DNA of 64,000 nucleotides. It comes from an uncultured Collinsella sp. Lineage in GTDB: Bacteria > Actinomycetota > Coriobacteriia > Coriobacteriales > Coriobacteriaceae. A program made the translations under genes and the position numbers. The notes under the pieces were generated by a model. The model was not told where the DNA came from, searched no databases, and was given only the letters and a program-made list of their open reading frames with translations. Below, piece by piece: positions 54,563 through 63,897 of this stretch. Location: the NCBI GenBank assembly GCA_958413895.1, contig CATYVQ010000015.1:1-64000 (forward strand). The letters are read 5' to 3'. How positions within the stretch are numbered: the stretch's first letter is position 1; the number at the start of each line of letters is the position of its first letter.

Positions 54563-56710
54563 ATGGATCTTATCGCCCAGCTCGCCCGCGAGCTCAACCT
54601 TAAGGCCGCCAACATCGAGGCAGCCGTCAAGCTCATCGACGAGGGCAACACCATCCCCTTTATCTCGCGCTACCGCAAGGAAGCCACGGGCGGCATGGAC
54701 GACGTCGCCCTGCGCGCCCTCGACGAGCGCCTGTCTTACCTGCGCAATCTTGAGCAGCGCAAAGAGGACGTCATCCTGCTCATCGACGCCCAGGGCAAAC
54801 TCACGCCCGAGCTCGAGCAGCAGATTCGCGAGGCCACGCAGCTCCAGCGTGTCGAGGACCTCTACAAGCCCTACCGCAAAAAGCGCATGACCCGCGCACA
54901 GAAGGCCCGCGAGGCAGGCCTGGAGCCGCTCGCCAACATGATCATCATGCAGGCATCTGCCAAAGGCAGTGCGCTCGATGCTGCCGCGGCCTACGTCAAC
55001 GAGGACGCCGGCTTCGACACGCCCGAGAAGGCGCTCGCCGGCGCGGCGGACATCGTGGCCGAGACGGTGGCCGAAGACCCCGAGAACGTCGCCGACCTGC
55101 GCGCCTTTACGCAAAACACCGCCGACATCATCGTCGAGGCCACCGACCCCGCCGAAAAGACTCCCTACGAGCCCTACTACAGCTATGATGAGCCGCTGCG
55201 CCGTATACCCAACCACCGCGTGCTGGCTATCGACCGCGGTGAGCGCGAGGGCAAACTCCGCGTGCGCGTGAACGTCGACGGCGCTGCCGCCACAGCGCGC
55301 CTCAGCAGCCGTTGGCCCCGCCGCCAGGGCGTCTTCGCGCCCGTCTTCGATGCCGCCATCGCCGACGGTTACAAGCGCCTCATGGCCCCCTCGCTGGAGC
55401 GCGAGGCCCGCGCCAAACTCACCATTCGCGCCCAGACCGAGGCCATCAACGTCTTTGCCAAGAATCTCGAGGGCCTGCTCTCGGCACGCCCCGTGCGCGG
55501 CGCCCGCGTGCTCGCGCTCGATCCGGGCTACCGCACCGGCTGCAAGGTCGCCGTCATGGACGAGACCGGCAAGCTGCTCGACCACGGCGTGGTCTATCCC
55601 ACCAAGCCGCGCCACGACGTCGCCGGCACCAAGCGCGAGCTCGCCCGCCTCGTCAAAAAGGACGGCGTCAACACCATCGTCATCGGCAACGGCACCGCCA
55701 GCCGCGAGACCGAAGAAGTCGTCTCGGAGTTCATTGCCGAGCAGGCGCCTGAGCTGCGATACACCATCGTCAACGAAGCCGGCGCGTCGGTGTACTCGGC
55801 TTCCGAACTCGCCAGCCAGGAGTATCCCGACTTGGACGTCACCGTGCGTGGCGCCATGAGCCTAGGCCGCCGCCTGCAAGACCCGCTGGCAGAGCTCGTC
55901 AAGATCCCGCCCCAGTCCATCGGCGTTGGCCAGTACCAGCACGACCTTGACCAGGCCGAGCTTTCGCGCACGTTGGGCCATGTGGTGGAGGACGTCGTCA
56001 ACCGCGTGGGCGTCGACGTCAACACCGCAAGCGCGAGCCTGCTGGGATATGTATCGGGCATCACGCCGAGCGTGGCCAAAAACATCGTGGCCTACCGCGA
56101 GGAAAACGGCGCCTTTACCGATCGCCGCCAGCTCAAGAAGGTCCCCAAGCTGGGACCCAAGGCATACCTCAACGCCGCGGGTTTCCTGCGCATCAGCGGC
56201 GGCAAGAACCCGCTCGACGCGACAAGCGTCCACCCCGAGAGCTACGAGGTGGCCGCGGCCGTCCTGGAGCGCGCCGGCGTTAAATCAAGCGAGCTCAGCC
56301 GCGGCGGCGTGCCCGACATCGAGCGCCGCCTAGGCAGCATCTCGGCGCTGGCAAGCGACCTGGACTGCGGCACCCTCACGCTCATCGACATTGTCAACGA
56401 GCTCAAGAAGCCCGGTCGCGACCCGCGCGACGACGCGCCCGAGGTGGTCTTTAGCCGCTCAGCGCTTTCCATCGACGACCTGGAGCCCGGCATGGAGCTC
56501 AAGGGCACGGTGCGCAACGTTGTGGACTTTGGTGCCTTCGTCGACGTGGGCGTGCACCAGGACGGCCTCGTGCACATCTCCAAACTGGCCAACCGCTTTG
56601 TCAAGCACCCGAGCGACGTGGTGCGCGTCGGTGACACGGTCAAGGTGTGGGTCGAAAAGGTCGATCGCGACCGCAAAAAGATCTCGCTCACCATGGTGCA
56701 AGGCAAGTAA
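54563..56710 (+). CDS. Tex-family RNA-binding transcriptional accessory protein
   Basis: Homologue of Tex/YhgF. Domains in order: N-terminal helical Tex domain (with FISRYRKEATGG near residue 35), YqgF/RNase H-like domain (LALDPGYRTGCKVAVMDETG, about 320-340), helix-hairpin-helix segments (about 490-570, YREENGAFTDRRQLKKVP) and a C-terminal S1 RNA-binding domain (about 640-712, GTVRNVVDFGAFVDVGV). 715 residues; start is the ATG at 54563 with AAGGAG six bases upstream. Single gene. Confidence 0.95.
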   Translation: MDLIAQLARELNLKAANIEAAVKLIDEGNTIPFISRYRKEATGGMDDVALRALDERLSYLRNLEQRKEDVILLIDAQGKLTPELEQQIREATQLQRVEDLYKPYRKKRMTRAQKAREAGLEPLANMIIMQASAKGSALDAAAAYVNEDAGFDTPEKALAGAADIVAETVAEDPENVADLRAFTQNTADIIVEATDPAEKTPYEPYYSYDEPLRRIPNHRVLAIDRGEREGKLRVRVNVDGAAATARLSSRWPRRQGVFAPVFDAAIADGYKRLMAPSLEREARAKLTIRAQTEAINVFAKNLEGLLSARPVRGARVLALDPGYRTGCKVAVMDETGKLLDHGVVYPTKPRHDVAGTKRELARLVKKDGVNTIVIGNGTASRETEEVVSEFIAEQAPELRYTIVNEAGASVYSASELASQEYPDLDVTVRGAMSLGRRLQDPLAELVKIPPQSIGVGQYQHDLDQAELSRTLGHVVEDVVNRVGVDVNTASASLLGYVSGITPSVAKNIVAYREENGAFTDRRQLKKVPKLGPKAYLNAAGFLRISGGKNPLDATSVHPESYEVAAAVLERAGVKSSELSRGGVPDIERRLGSISALASDLDCGTLTLIDIVNELKKPGRDPRDDAPEVVFSRSALSIDDLEPGMELKGTVRNVVDFGAFVDVGVHQDGLVHISKLANRFVKHPSDVVRVGDTVKVWVEKVDRDRKKISLTMVQGK

Positions 56711-56719
56711 ACCGCCAAA

Positions 56720-56935
56720 GCAAAGGTACCCCCTGTAGCGATGTGCAAAATCGCGAGTATTCTGCAAATTCCACCGTTCCGAACGCCCCACAGAGACAAT
56801 AACGTCAAAAACAGCCCCCGTTTTAGCGACATTAGAGCCAGAACGGGGGCTGTTCCGTGCTTCACCCAACTGGTAAAAGCCTTTACCTTGCTGAATACTC
56901 TCAATTTTGCACGGCGCAGGCAGGGGTACCTTTGC
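56720..56935. repeat. Nested 216-bp palindromic element at a convergent junction
   Basis: Outer arms 56720-56767 and 56888-56935 are about three-quarters identical as inverted repeats (shared words GCAAAGGTACC, GTGCAAAAT, GAGTATTC). At the centre a perfect 13-bp hairpin AACAGCCCCCGTT/AACGGGGGCTGTT (56810-56854) works as a bidirectional terminator for tex and the convergent gene. Confidence 0.82.
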
Positions 56936-56937
56936 CC

Positions 56938-57113
56938 ACGGCAGGATATGGAAGCCTATCGCCAACCTACCGGCAAGCTCGTGCCGGCAGCCCCGGCCTT
57001 CCCTTTCCCTAGCGCGACCCTCGCAAAGCGCGTGAGCGATAGGGAAAGGGAAGGCCGGGGCGAACAGCCCATGGCGCAGCCAGTGTTCGCCCTACGGCAG
57101 AATATGGAAGCCC
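56938..57113. repeat. Palindromic insert bounded by a duplicated gene end
   Basis: ACGGCAGAATATGGAAGCCC at 57094-57113 is the end of the transaldolase-family gene, and 56938-56957 is an 18-of-20 copy of it. Between them is a 22-bp perfect palindrome (56990-57011 with 57040-57061, core CCGGCCTTCCCTTTCCC). Confidence 0.75.
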
Positions 57114-57796
57114 AAAGCGGCGATATCCTTGGCAAAGCCGCGGACGGTGTCGAGCGAGACCTCGTACGGGTCGCGACCAATGTTCTTGCGCTTGGCCAGG
57201 ATGCTGTTGGGCACCGTGATGATCTGGCAACCGCAGGCCTCGGCCTGGTAAATATTGATGAGCTCGCGCGTGGACGCCCACAGGACCTCACAGTTGGGCT
57301 TGGCGGCGGCCTTCTTAACCGACTCCGTCATAAACGGAATGGGGTCGACGCCGGTGTCGGCGATGCGGCCGGCAAAGAGCGAGATGATGGACGGCGTCTC
57401 GGCGTCAACGGCTTCGACCATCTCATCGACCTGCGTAGGCGTAAAGATGGTAGTGACGTTGACCTTGATGCCGTCGGCGGAAAGCTTGCGGACCAGCTCG
57501 GCGGTGGACTCGCCCTTGGTGGTCACGCACGGAATCTTGACGTAGACGTTCTCGGCCCAGGTAGCGATCTCGCGGGCCTCGACCTCCATGGTCTCGACGT
57601 CGTCGGCAAAGACCTCAAACGAGACGGACACATCGGTGATGTGAGCCAGGACCTCTTTGGCAAACGCGCGGTAATCCATCACGCCGCCCTTCTTCATAAG
57701 GGACGGGTTGGTCGTGAAACCCTGAACGTTGCCGTTCTCGTACATGTCGAGCATGCCTTCGAGGTTTGCACCGTCAGCGAACACCTTGATTGCCAT
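57092..57796 (-). CDS. Transaldolase/fructose-6-phosphate aldolase family protein
   Basis: TIM-barrel class I aldolase of the TalC type. The N-terminal FADGANLEGM and GFTTNPSLMKK, the Schiff-base lysine in NVYVKIPCV (about residue 90), and KVNVTTIFTPTQV are family features. About 234 residues, a little longer than TalC (about 215). The ATG at 57796 has AAGGAA upstream. It may provide a pentose-phosphate transaldolase step or aldolase activity. Monocistronic. Confidence 0.88.
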   Translation of the reverse strand: MAIKVFADGANLEGMLDMYENGNVQGFTTNPSLMKKGGVMDYRAFAKEVLAHITDVSVSFEVFADDVETMEVEAREIATWAENVYVKIPCVTTKGESTAELVRKLSADGIKVNVTTIFTPTQVDEMVEAVDAETPSIISLFAGRIADTGVDPIPFMTESVKKAAAKPNCEVLWASTRELINIYQAEACGCQIITVPNSILAKRKNIGRDPYEVSLDTVRGFAKDIAALGFHILP

Positions 57797-57989
57797 CTGC
57801 CTGATTCCTTTCGTTAGCATACGGCCGATAAACTGCTAAACACTTTACCTACGTTTATCAAGGCGTGAACTGCGGTTTTTTATCTTCTCGGCGAACGGTA
57901 TAAACACCTCAGTGTTTGGATTGATAAATCGATTGAGCATGCAAAAGCAAAGAGTCGCAGTTTGAGCAAACGTCAGAACGCGGGATTCA

Positions 57990-58817
57990 TTAGATGAGGC
58001 CGAAATGCTGCATCGCTGTGACGGTGCCGTCGTGTGCGACATCGTCGGTCACGTAGTCGGCGACCGCCTTGACCTCAGGCATGGCGTTGCCCATGGCGAC
58101 AGCCGTCTCGACCGCAGCGAGCATGCCCAGGTCGTTACCCGAATCGCCGAAGCCAAAGGTGCGTGCGTTGCCGGTGCGACCCAGGTATTCCAGCGCTCGC
58201 GCCACGCCCACGCCCTTGTCGATGCCCTTGGGGCTCAGCTCGCGATTCTGACCACCGGTGTTGCACAGCTCAAACTCGCGATCGATAAAGCCATCATCGT
58301 TGGCAACGCGAGCCAAACTGGGCACATTGAGGCATACCTTGCCCACGCGCAGACTGCCGTCAACGCGCATCTCCTCGGCGCTGTGCACCACAGAAGTGCC
58401 GATCAGAGACGACTGCTCAACACCCGCGGGTTCCAGGGCAAAAGTAGCCACGTTGGTCTCGAAAAAGGCCTCAATCCCTGCCGCGGCCATACGGCGAGCG
58501 AGCTCCGCAACAATGTCTTCGTCAAAGCAGTCCTCATGCACCACGCGGCCCTCGACCTCGAGCGTGGCGCCTGCCATGGCCACGACGCCCGCGGGGTCGA
58601 GCGCACGCAGGCTATCGGCGATAAGCCACAGGGGGCGGCCCGTGCAGATAAATGCCTTGTGCCCCGCATCGCGCAGTGCACGGAACGCCTCAACCACCGT
58701 CTGCGAGGGGCGAACCGCCGAAAAGTCCTTATCGGTCATATCGTCGGGATCGAACGACGTCAGCGTGCCGTCCACGTCAAAAAAGAGCACAGCGGAATCG
58801 GGGCACGCATCAATCAT
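57990..58817 (-). CDS. HAD-superfamily Cof-type phosphatase
   Basis: Nucleophile motif FFDVDGTLT (residues about 12-20), motif II FICTGRPLWL, and the C-terminal FGFGDSGNDLGMLAAV with the acidic motif. The cap inserted in the middle is of the Cof/C2B type. About 275 residues. AAGGAA precedes the ATG at 58817. It likely hydrolyses sugar phosphates or a flavin/PLP-type substrate. Divergent from rlmKL with a 75-bp spacer. Confidence 0.9.
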   Translation of the reverse strand: MIDACPDSAVLFFDVDGTLTSFDPDDMTDKDFSAVRPSQTVVEAFRALRDAGHKAFICTGRPLWLIADSLRALDPAGVVAMAGATLEVEGRVVHEDCFDEDIVAELARRMAAAGIEAFFETNVATFALEPAGVEQSSLIGTSVVHSAEEMRVDGSLRVGKVCLNVPSLARVANDDGFIDREFELCNTGGQNRELSPKGIDKGVGVARALEYLGRTGNARTFGFGDSGNDLGMLAAVETAVAMGNAMPEVKAVADYVTDDVAHDGTVTAMQHFGLI

Positions 58818-58892
58818 ATGGGTTCCTTTCGGGGGCGAGAGCAAACGAAGCATCCATCATATAATGGAGCGACGCAACCAGAGAGGTCACCC

Positions 58893-61460
58893 ATGGAATT
58901 TTACGCAAGCTGCCCCGAGGGCTTTGAGTCCGCACTCGCCGATGAGCTTAAACGCCTCGGGCTTTCGCATGTCCGCCGCCTGAAGGGCCGCGCTACGTTT
59001 GAGGGCGAGCTCGAAGAAGGCTACCGCGCCTGTCTGTGGTCGCGCCTGGCGAGCCGCGTGTTCGTGGTACTCGGGCGCTTTGAGGCGCAGGATGCCGATG
59101 AGCTGTACGACGGCGTTTACGACATTGCCTGGGAGAGCATCGTCCGCCCCGGCGCCACCATCGCCATCACAGCCCGCGGCGTGACCGAGCAGCTGTGCAA
59201 CACGCGTTTCTCGGCCCTGCGCGCCAAGGACGCACTGTGCGACCGTCTGGCCGAGACCACGGGCCGTCGTGCCGATGTCGATGCCGCCGACCCCGACGTT
59301 CACCTGCTGCTTTCGCTGCGCCAGCGTCGCGCGAGCATTAGCCTGGACCTTTCGGGCGACCCGCTGTTCAAACGCCTGCCGCCCGCAGCGACCCGCGCCG
59401 GCGAGGGCACGCACGTGCTGCGCCCCGACTACGCCGCCCTGGTGCTGGCGCAGGTCGGCTGGACCGCACTGTGCGAGCGCGAGCTGACGGCCGACGATTA
59501 CGAGAACGAGGCTCTGCCCACGCTGGTCGACGCCTCGTGCGCCGGCGGCGGCCTGCTGCTGGAGGCAGTGAATATCCTAACCGACCGCGCTCCGGGAGCC
59601 GCCCGCGAGCACTGGGGCTTTGAGGGCTGGCAGCTGCACGACGCCGCCCTGTGGGAGCAGCTGCTTGCCGAGGCGCGCGAGCGCGAGGCGGCGGCACGTG
59701 AGCGCCAGGCGCGCCTCATTGCCGTGGATGTTGACCCCGCCGCCCGCAAGACCGCCGAGCGCATGGTCAAATGTGCCGGCTACAAGCGCTTTGTCGATTT
59801 TTGCGCTGCCAAGCCAGCCACCGTGCTGGACCATGCAGGCGCTGTCGCCGGCGCCGCCGTGGTCGCGGATACGACCGAGACACCGCTTTCGCTCATGCAC
59901 GACGCCATGACGCTGATCGGTGAGCTGCGCCGCGCGTCCGAGCTTGCCGCGGCGCCGGTCGCCGCGCTCACCCGCGACGGATTGCTGGCCCGCGCGCTCC
60001 ACGCCGAGCCCGAGCACTCAATCGCCGTCATGCCCAATAACGAGGAGGCAACCGTCGAAGTCTGGCCTTCGCTCGACCACGCCGCCGCAGCGTTTGAGAC
60101 TGCGGCCGGTGCGGATGCCGAGGCCGAGGTTGCGGATGCCGGCGCCGCCGGCGAGACCGGCACCGCTTCCGCCATGCCCGAGCCTGCCGCCATGTTCGAC
60201 CTGGGCGACGGCAAGCCGTTGCCCGTCCTCATCCCCGAGTCGGAGCAGTTCGCCAACCGCCTGCGCAAGAACGCACGCCTGCGCCGCAAGTGGGCAAAGC
60301 GCGAGGGCGTCAGCTGCTACCGTGTCTACGATGCCGACCTGCCCGACTACTCCGCCGCCATCGATCTGTACGAGGGCTGCCCGCAGACGCCGGGCCGCTG
60401 GCTCGTCATCGCCGAATACGCCGCGCCTAAGACCATCGACCCCGCGCTGGCCCAGGCCCGTATGCTCGACATCTTGGCCATCGCGCCGCGCATCCTGGAT
60501 GTTCCGGCCGAGCATGTGCACGCCAAGGCCCGCATGCGTTCGCGCGGCGGCTCGCAGTACGGCAAGCAGGGCGCCGGTAAGGGCGCATCGGGCGAGCGCG
60601 CTAACATCGCACGCCGTCGTCTACCGCTCATCGAGGAGGGCGGCCTTACCTTCGCCGTCAACTTTGACGACTATCTGGATGTGGGCATCTTCCTGGATCA
60701 CCGCGTCACCCGCAACCTGGTGCGCGAGCACGCCAAGCAGGCGCGCCGCTTCCTCAACCTGTTCGCCTACACCGGTACCGCCACCTGCTATGCGGCAGAC
60801 GGCGGCGTCGAGGAGACCGTGACGGTCGACCTCTCCAACACCTATCTGGACTGGGCCGAGCGCAACATGCGCCAGAACGGCTTTGTGGGACCGCAGCATC
60901 ATTTTGTGCGCGACGACGTGCTCGCCTGGATTCGCGGCCAGCGCCAGACGCGCAACCGCTGGGACCTGATCTTTGTCGACCCGCCCACGTTCTCGAACTC
61001 GTCCAAGATGGGCCGCCGTACCTGGGATGTCCAGCGCGACCATGTTGAGCTTTTGGCCGGCGTGTCGCGCCTGCTCGCACAGGGCGGACATGCCATCTTT
61101 AGCTGCAACCTGCGCGGCTTCCGTCCCGAAACGCGCAAGCTCGCGCGTGCGGGCGTGGTGCTGGAGGACATTGCGGCACAGACCATCCCCGAGGACTTCG
61201 CGCGCAACCAGAAGGTGCACCACTGCTATATCGTGCGCCGCCTGCCCATCGAGGACGCCATGGCCGAGGTCGGCTTTAGCGCCGAGGAGATTGCCGAGCG
61301 AACCGAGGAACTGCGCAACCCCGAGGCCCGCAAGCCCCGTGCGGCAGCACCCGCGCACGCGCAGGCCGGCGACCGAGGGCCGCGCGGCAACGGCAAACCC
61401 TCCCCCGCCGGCAAGCCCAAAAAGAAGAAGTTCTACGCCAGCAAGCCCAAGGGCAGATAA
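58893..61460 (+). CDS. rlmKL: RlmKL-type fused 23S rRNA methyltransferase, degenerate RlmL half
   Basis: The known fusion methylates 23S rRNA G2445 (RlmL) and G2069 (RlmK). An N-terminal THUMP-like region (1-165) and first SAM fold (about 170-400) are followed by RlmK (about 450-800). RlmK motifs are intact: LNLFAYTGTATCYA, VDLSNTYLDWAERN and FVDPPTFSNSSKM. In the first fold the glycine loop reads DASCAGGG (213-220) instead of DPMCGSGT, and the region where NPPYG should be reads VADTTETPLS (324-333), so the first activity is probably lost. About 855 residues with a basic low-complexity tail. The start is the ATG at 58893 with GAGAGG upstream; the frame extends far upstream across the divergent gene and is not real. 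Confidence 0.9.
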   Translation: MEFYASCPEGFESALADELKRLGLSHVRRLKGRATFEGELEEGYRACLWSRLASRVFVVLGRFEAQDADELYDGVYDIAWESIVRPGATIAITARGVTEQLCNTRFSALRAKDALCDRLAETTGRRADVDAADPDVHLLLSLRQRRASISLDLSGDPLFKRLPPAATRAGEGTHVLRPDYAALVLAQVGWTALCERELTADDYENEALPTLVDASCAGGGLLLEAVNILTDRAPGAAREHWGFEGWQLHDAALWEQLLAEAREREAAARERQARLIAVDVDPAARKTAERMVKCAGYKRFVDFCAAKPATVLDHAGAVAGAAVVADTTETPLSLMHDAMTLIGELRRASELAAAPVAALTRDGLLARALHAEPEHSIAVMPNNEEATVEVWPSLDHAAAAFETAAGADAEAEVADAGAAGETGTASAMPEPAAMFDLGDGKPLPVLIPESEQFANRLRKNARLRRKWAKREGVSCYRVYDADLPDYSAAIDLYEGCPQTPGRWLVIAEYAAPKTIDPALAQARMLDILAIAPRILDVPAEHVHAKARMRSRGGSQYGKQGAGKGASGERANIARRRLPLIEEGGLTFAVNFDDYLDVGIFLDHRVTRNLVREHAKQARRFLNLFAYTGTATCYAADGGVEETVTVDLSNTYLDWAERNMRQNGFVGPQHHFVRDDVLAWIRGQRQTRNRWDLIFVDPPTFSNSSKMGRRTWDVQRDHVELLAGVSRLLAQGGHAIFSCNLRGFRPETRKLARAGVVLEDIAAQTIPEDFARNQKVHHCYIVRRLPIEDAMAEVGFSAEEIAERTEELRNPEARKPRAAAPAHAQAGDRGPRGNGKPSPAGKPKKKKFYASKPKGR

Positions 61461-61463
61461 CAA

Positions 61464-61530
61464 AGTTGCGGTGGAATAGTTCCTAAAAAGGCCTGATAAA
61501 GGCATAAACAGGAACTATTTCACCGCAACT
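61464..61530. repeat. Long hairpin at a convergent junction
   Basis: 21-bp inverted repeat AGTTGCGGTGGAATAGTTCCT (61464-61484) with AGGAACTATTTCACCGCAACT (61510-61530), one G-T pair. The loop is A-rich. Lies between rlmKL and the converging response regulator. Confidence 0.82.
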
Positions 61531-61553
61531 CATATGGGATGGTTGGCGTCGAT

Positions 61554-62267
61554 CTAGCCTTGGGTGACCAGGCGGTAGCCGATGCCCACATGCGTTTGGA
61601 TATAGCGCGGGTGCGCGGGGTCGGACTCGATCTTCTTGCGCAGCGTGCCCATAAAGACACGCAGGCTCGCCAGGTCGCTCTTAGTTGCCGTGCCCCAAAT
61701 CTCGTGCAGGATAAACTGATGCGTCAGCACCTTGTCGGCGTTATGCGCCAGCAGGCACAGGAGCTTGTACTCGATCGGCGTCAGATGCAGCTCCTCGCCA
61801 CCCATCGTGGCAATGCCGGCATCAAAATCGATATGCAGCTCACCGGTATCGAACGAGCCCTCGGACGCACCCATGCCAATCTGCGCATACGAAAGACGCC
61901 TGAGCGTCGTGCGAATGCGCGCGAGCAACTCCTCGACCGAAAACGGCTTGGTCAGGTAGTCGTCGGCGCCGGCATCGAGCGCGCGGATCTTGTCCGCATC
62001 CTCGCTGCGCGCCGAGACCACGATGATCGGCATGCCCGACCATGCGCGCACCGACTCCACCACCTTGACGCCGTCCATATCGGGCAGACCCAGATCGAGC
62101 AACACGATACTCGGCGCCTGCGACGAGGCGGCGGCGATAGCGGCATGAGCGGTCTCCACAGCCAGATGACGCAAGCCGTGCGCCTCGAGCGCAGCAACGA
62201 TAAGGTTGCGAACGGCGGGGTCGTCCTCAACGACCAAGATGAGCGGTTTCACGGCAGAGTTCGACAC
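61554..62267 (-). CDS. OmpR/KdpE-type response regulator
   Basis: Receiver domain with acidic pocket VVEDD, phospho-acceptor aspartate in VLLDLGLPDMDG and the conserved lysine in YLTKPFS, followed by a winged helix (LTPIEYKLLCLLAHNADKVLTHQFIL and LRKKIE...YIQTHVGIGYRLV, as in KdpE). The start is GTG at 62267 with AAGGAG seven bases upstream. About 237 residues. Four bases separate it from the sensor kinase gene. Confidence 0.92.
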   Translation of the reverse strand: MSNSAVKPLILVVEDDPAVRNLIVAALEAHGLRHLAVETAHAAIAAASSQAPSIVLLDLGLPDMDGVKVVESVRAWSGMPIIVVSARSEDADKIRALDAGADDYLTKPFSVEELLARIRTTLRRLSYAQIGMGASEGSFDTGELHIDFDAGIATMGGEELHLTPIEYKLLCLLAHNADKVLTHQFILHEIWGTATKSDLASLRVFMGTLRKKIESDPAHPRYIQTHVGIGYRLVTQG

Positions 62268-62271
62268 AGCG

Positions 62272-63897
62272 TTACTCCTTATCAAACGAAACATCGGCGA
62301 CGGGAAGCTCAATCGTAAAGACCGAGCCGTGCGGGTCCGCCGCGGCAACCTCTATGCTACCGCCATGCGCCAACGCAATGGAACGGCAGAGCGAAAGACC
62401 CAGACCCACGCTGCGATGGCTGTCGGCAAGACCGTGGTTGGCGGTGTAGAACGACTCAAAGATTCGCTCGCGGTCCTCGGGCGCAATGCCCGGGCCGTCA
62501 TCGGCCACCGAGCACGCCACGCGTCCATCGTCGACACTAATCGAAATCACGATATGCGAGCCTGCGGGCGTATAGGTGATGGCGTTGTTCACCAGATTGA
62601 CCACCAGCTGCACCATCAGGCGCGCGTCGACGTTGACGAGCGCCGGCTCATCGCACGCCACCACCTTAAGGTCGTGCTCGCGCACGGCCGGACTTACATG
62701 GCGCAGCGCCTCCTCGACGATATCGTCCATGAGCTCGAGCGTAGTCGACAGATGCATGCCGCCGCCCTCGAGCTTGGTGATGGCAAGCAGGTTTTCGACG
62801 GTGGCGTTGAGCCATTGCGCATCCGAGCGAATGGACAGGAGCAAGCCGCGGCGCGTCTGGGCGTCGAGCACGGCCGTGCCGGTCGAGCCTTGGTCGAGCA
62901 GCACGTCGGCATTGCCCGAAATACTAGTGAGCGGCGTGCGCAGGTCGTGCGAGATGGAGCGCAGCAGATTGGCGCGCAGCTGTTCGTTTTTGGCGAGCAC
63001 CGCCGCCTCCTCGCGGGCCTCCATGGCGCGAGCGCGATCGAGTGCCAGCTCGCCTTCGCTCACGATGGCATCGGCCAGCATCCGCTCCTCGTGCGTCAGC
63101 ACGTCGGGCGCGGCAACGATAGCCAGCACGCCCACCACCGAGGCGGGGTCGCCCGAGCGCACGAAGCCGTCACCCGCGCGAACCGTCAGGTAGATACCAT
63201 AAAACGCTGAGCCGCCATAGGTGGCATCGAGCGGCGTTCCCACATAGGCGGACGCCGAGAGCCGCGGCGGCATCTGCGGCGCCAGTTCGTGCACCGGCGC
63301 GGCATCGCCCACGGCCGTGTATGTCGCACGCGGCAGCAGGTCATCGCCCTCGGCGTCGGCGCTATACCACACGACCGGACGGCCCGAAAGACGAGCCAGC
63401 TGCGTGGCCATGGCATGGACAATCTGCTGCTGATCGGCGCAGCGCTGCAGCATGCGGTTGGTCTCGAGCACCATATGCGTACGGCGGTCGCTAGCGGCAG
63501 CCTGTGCCAAGGCGCGGCGCAGGGCCAACGCAATCGAGCTCGACACAAGCGAGACCACAAACATGATGAAGAACATGCCGGGATAGACGCGGTCGATAAA
63601 CGACAGCGAGTAGCGCGGATCGACAAACAAGAAGTTGTAGAGCGCCGCGGCGGCAGCCGAACTCAACAGGCAATACAGACGACTCCAGGTGAAAAAGGCA
63701 CACAGCTGCACGGCAAGCACATAGACGATCATAATGCTCGGCGCGAGACCCGGATGGTCGAGCAGCGCGCCCACAATCGTCGCCGCGACCAGCAGCCCCA
63801 CCGATACGCAGGCGTCATACAGAGGGCCGCGGCGCGTCAGCGTTGTGCGCCGCCACCAAAAGCTATCGGCAATATCGCCGTCCGCACGGACGTCCAT
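62272..63897 (-). CDS. KdpD-like sensor histidine kinase without the N-terminal KdpD/Usp domains
   Basis: 541 residues. Four membrane helices form the DUF4118-type region (about 30-125), a GAF-like domain follows (about 150-270), then the HisKA phosphorylation site SISHDLRTPLTS and the ATPase domain with NLVNNAITYTP and DDGPGIAPEDRERIF. Full KdpD has about 900 residues and begins with a KdpD domain and a universal-stress domain; both are absent here although the gene has a plausible own start with GAGAGGGG. No kdpABC is seen within the window, so the regulated function is uncertain. Confidence 0.88.
   Translation of the reverse strand: MDVRADGDIADSFWWRRTTLTRRGPLYDACVSVGLLVAATIVGALLDHPGLAPSIMIVYVLAVQLCAFFTWSRLYCLLSSAAAAALYNFLFVDPRYSLSFIDRVYPGMFFIMFVVSLVSSSIALALRRALAQAAASDRRTHMVLETNRMLQRCADQQQIVHAMATQLARLSGRPVVWYSADAEGDDLLPRATYTAVGDAAPVHELAPQMPPRLSASAYVGTPLDATYGGSAFYGIYLTVRAGDGFVRSGDPASVVGVLAIVAAPDVLTHEERMLADAIVSEGELALDRARAMEAREEAAVLAKNEQLRANLLRSISHDLRTPLTSISGNADVLLDQGSTGTAVLDAQTRRGLLLSIRSDAQWLNATVENLLAITKLEGGGMHLSTTLELMDDIVEEALRHVSPAVREHDLKVVACDEPALVNVDARLMVQLVVNLVNNAITYTPAGSHIVISISVDDGRVACSVADDGPGIAPEDRERIFESFYTANHGLADSHRSVGLGLSLCRSIALAHGGSIEVAAADPHGSVFTIELPVADVSFDKE

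Noticed and set aside
58005..58892. Upstream extension of the RlmKL frame
   Set aside because: It lies antisense to the HAD phosphatase; the family N-terminus starts at 58893 with its own ribosome binding site.
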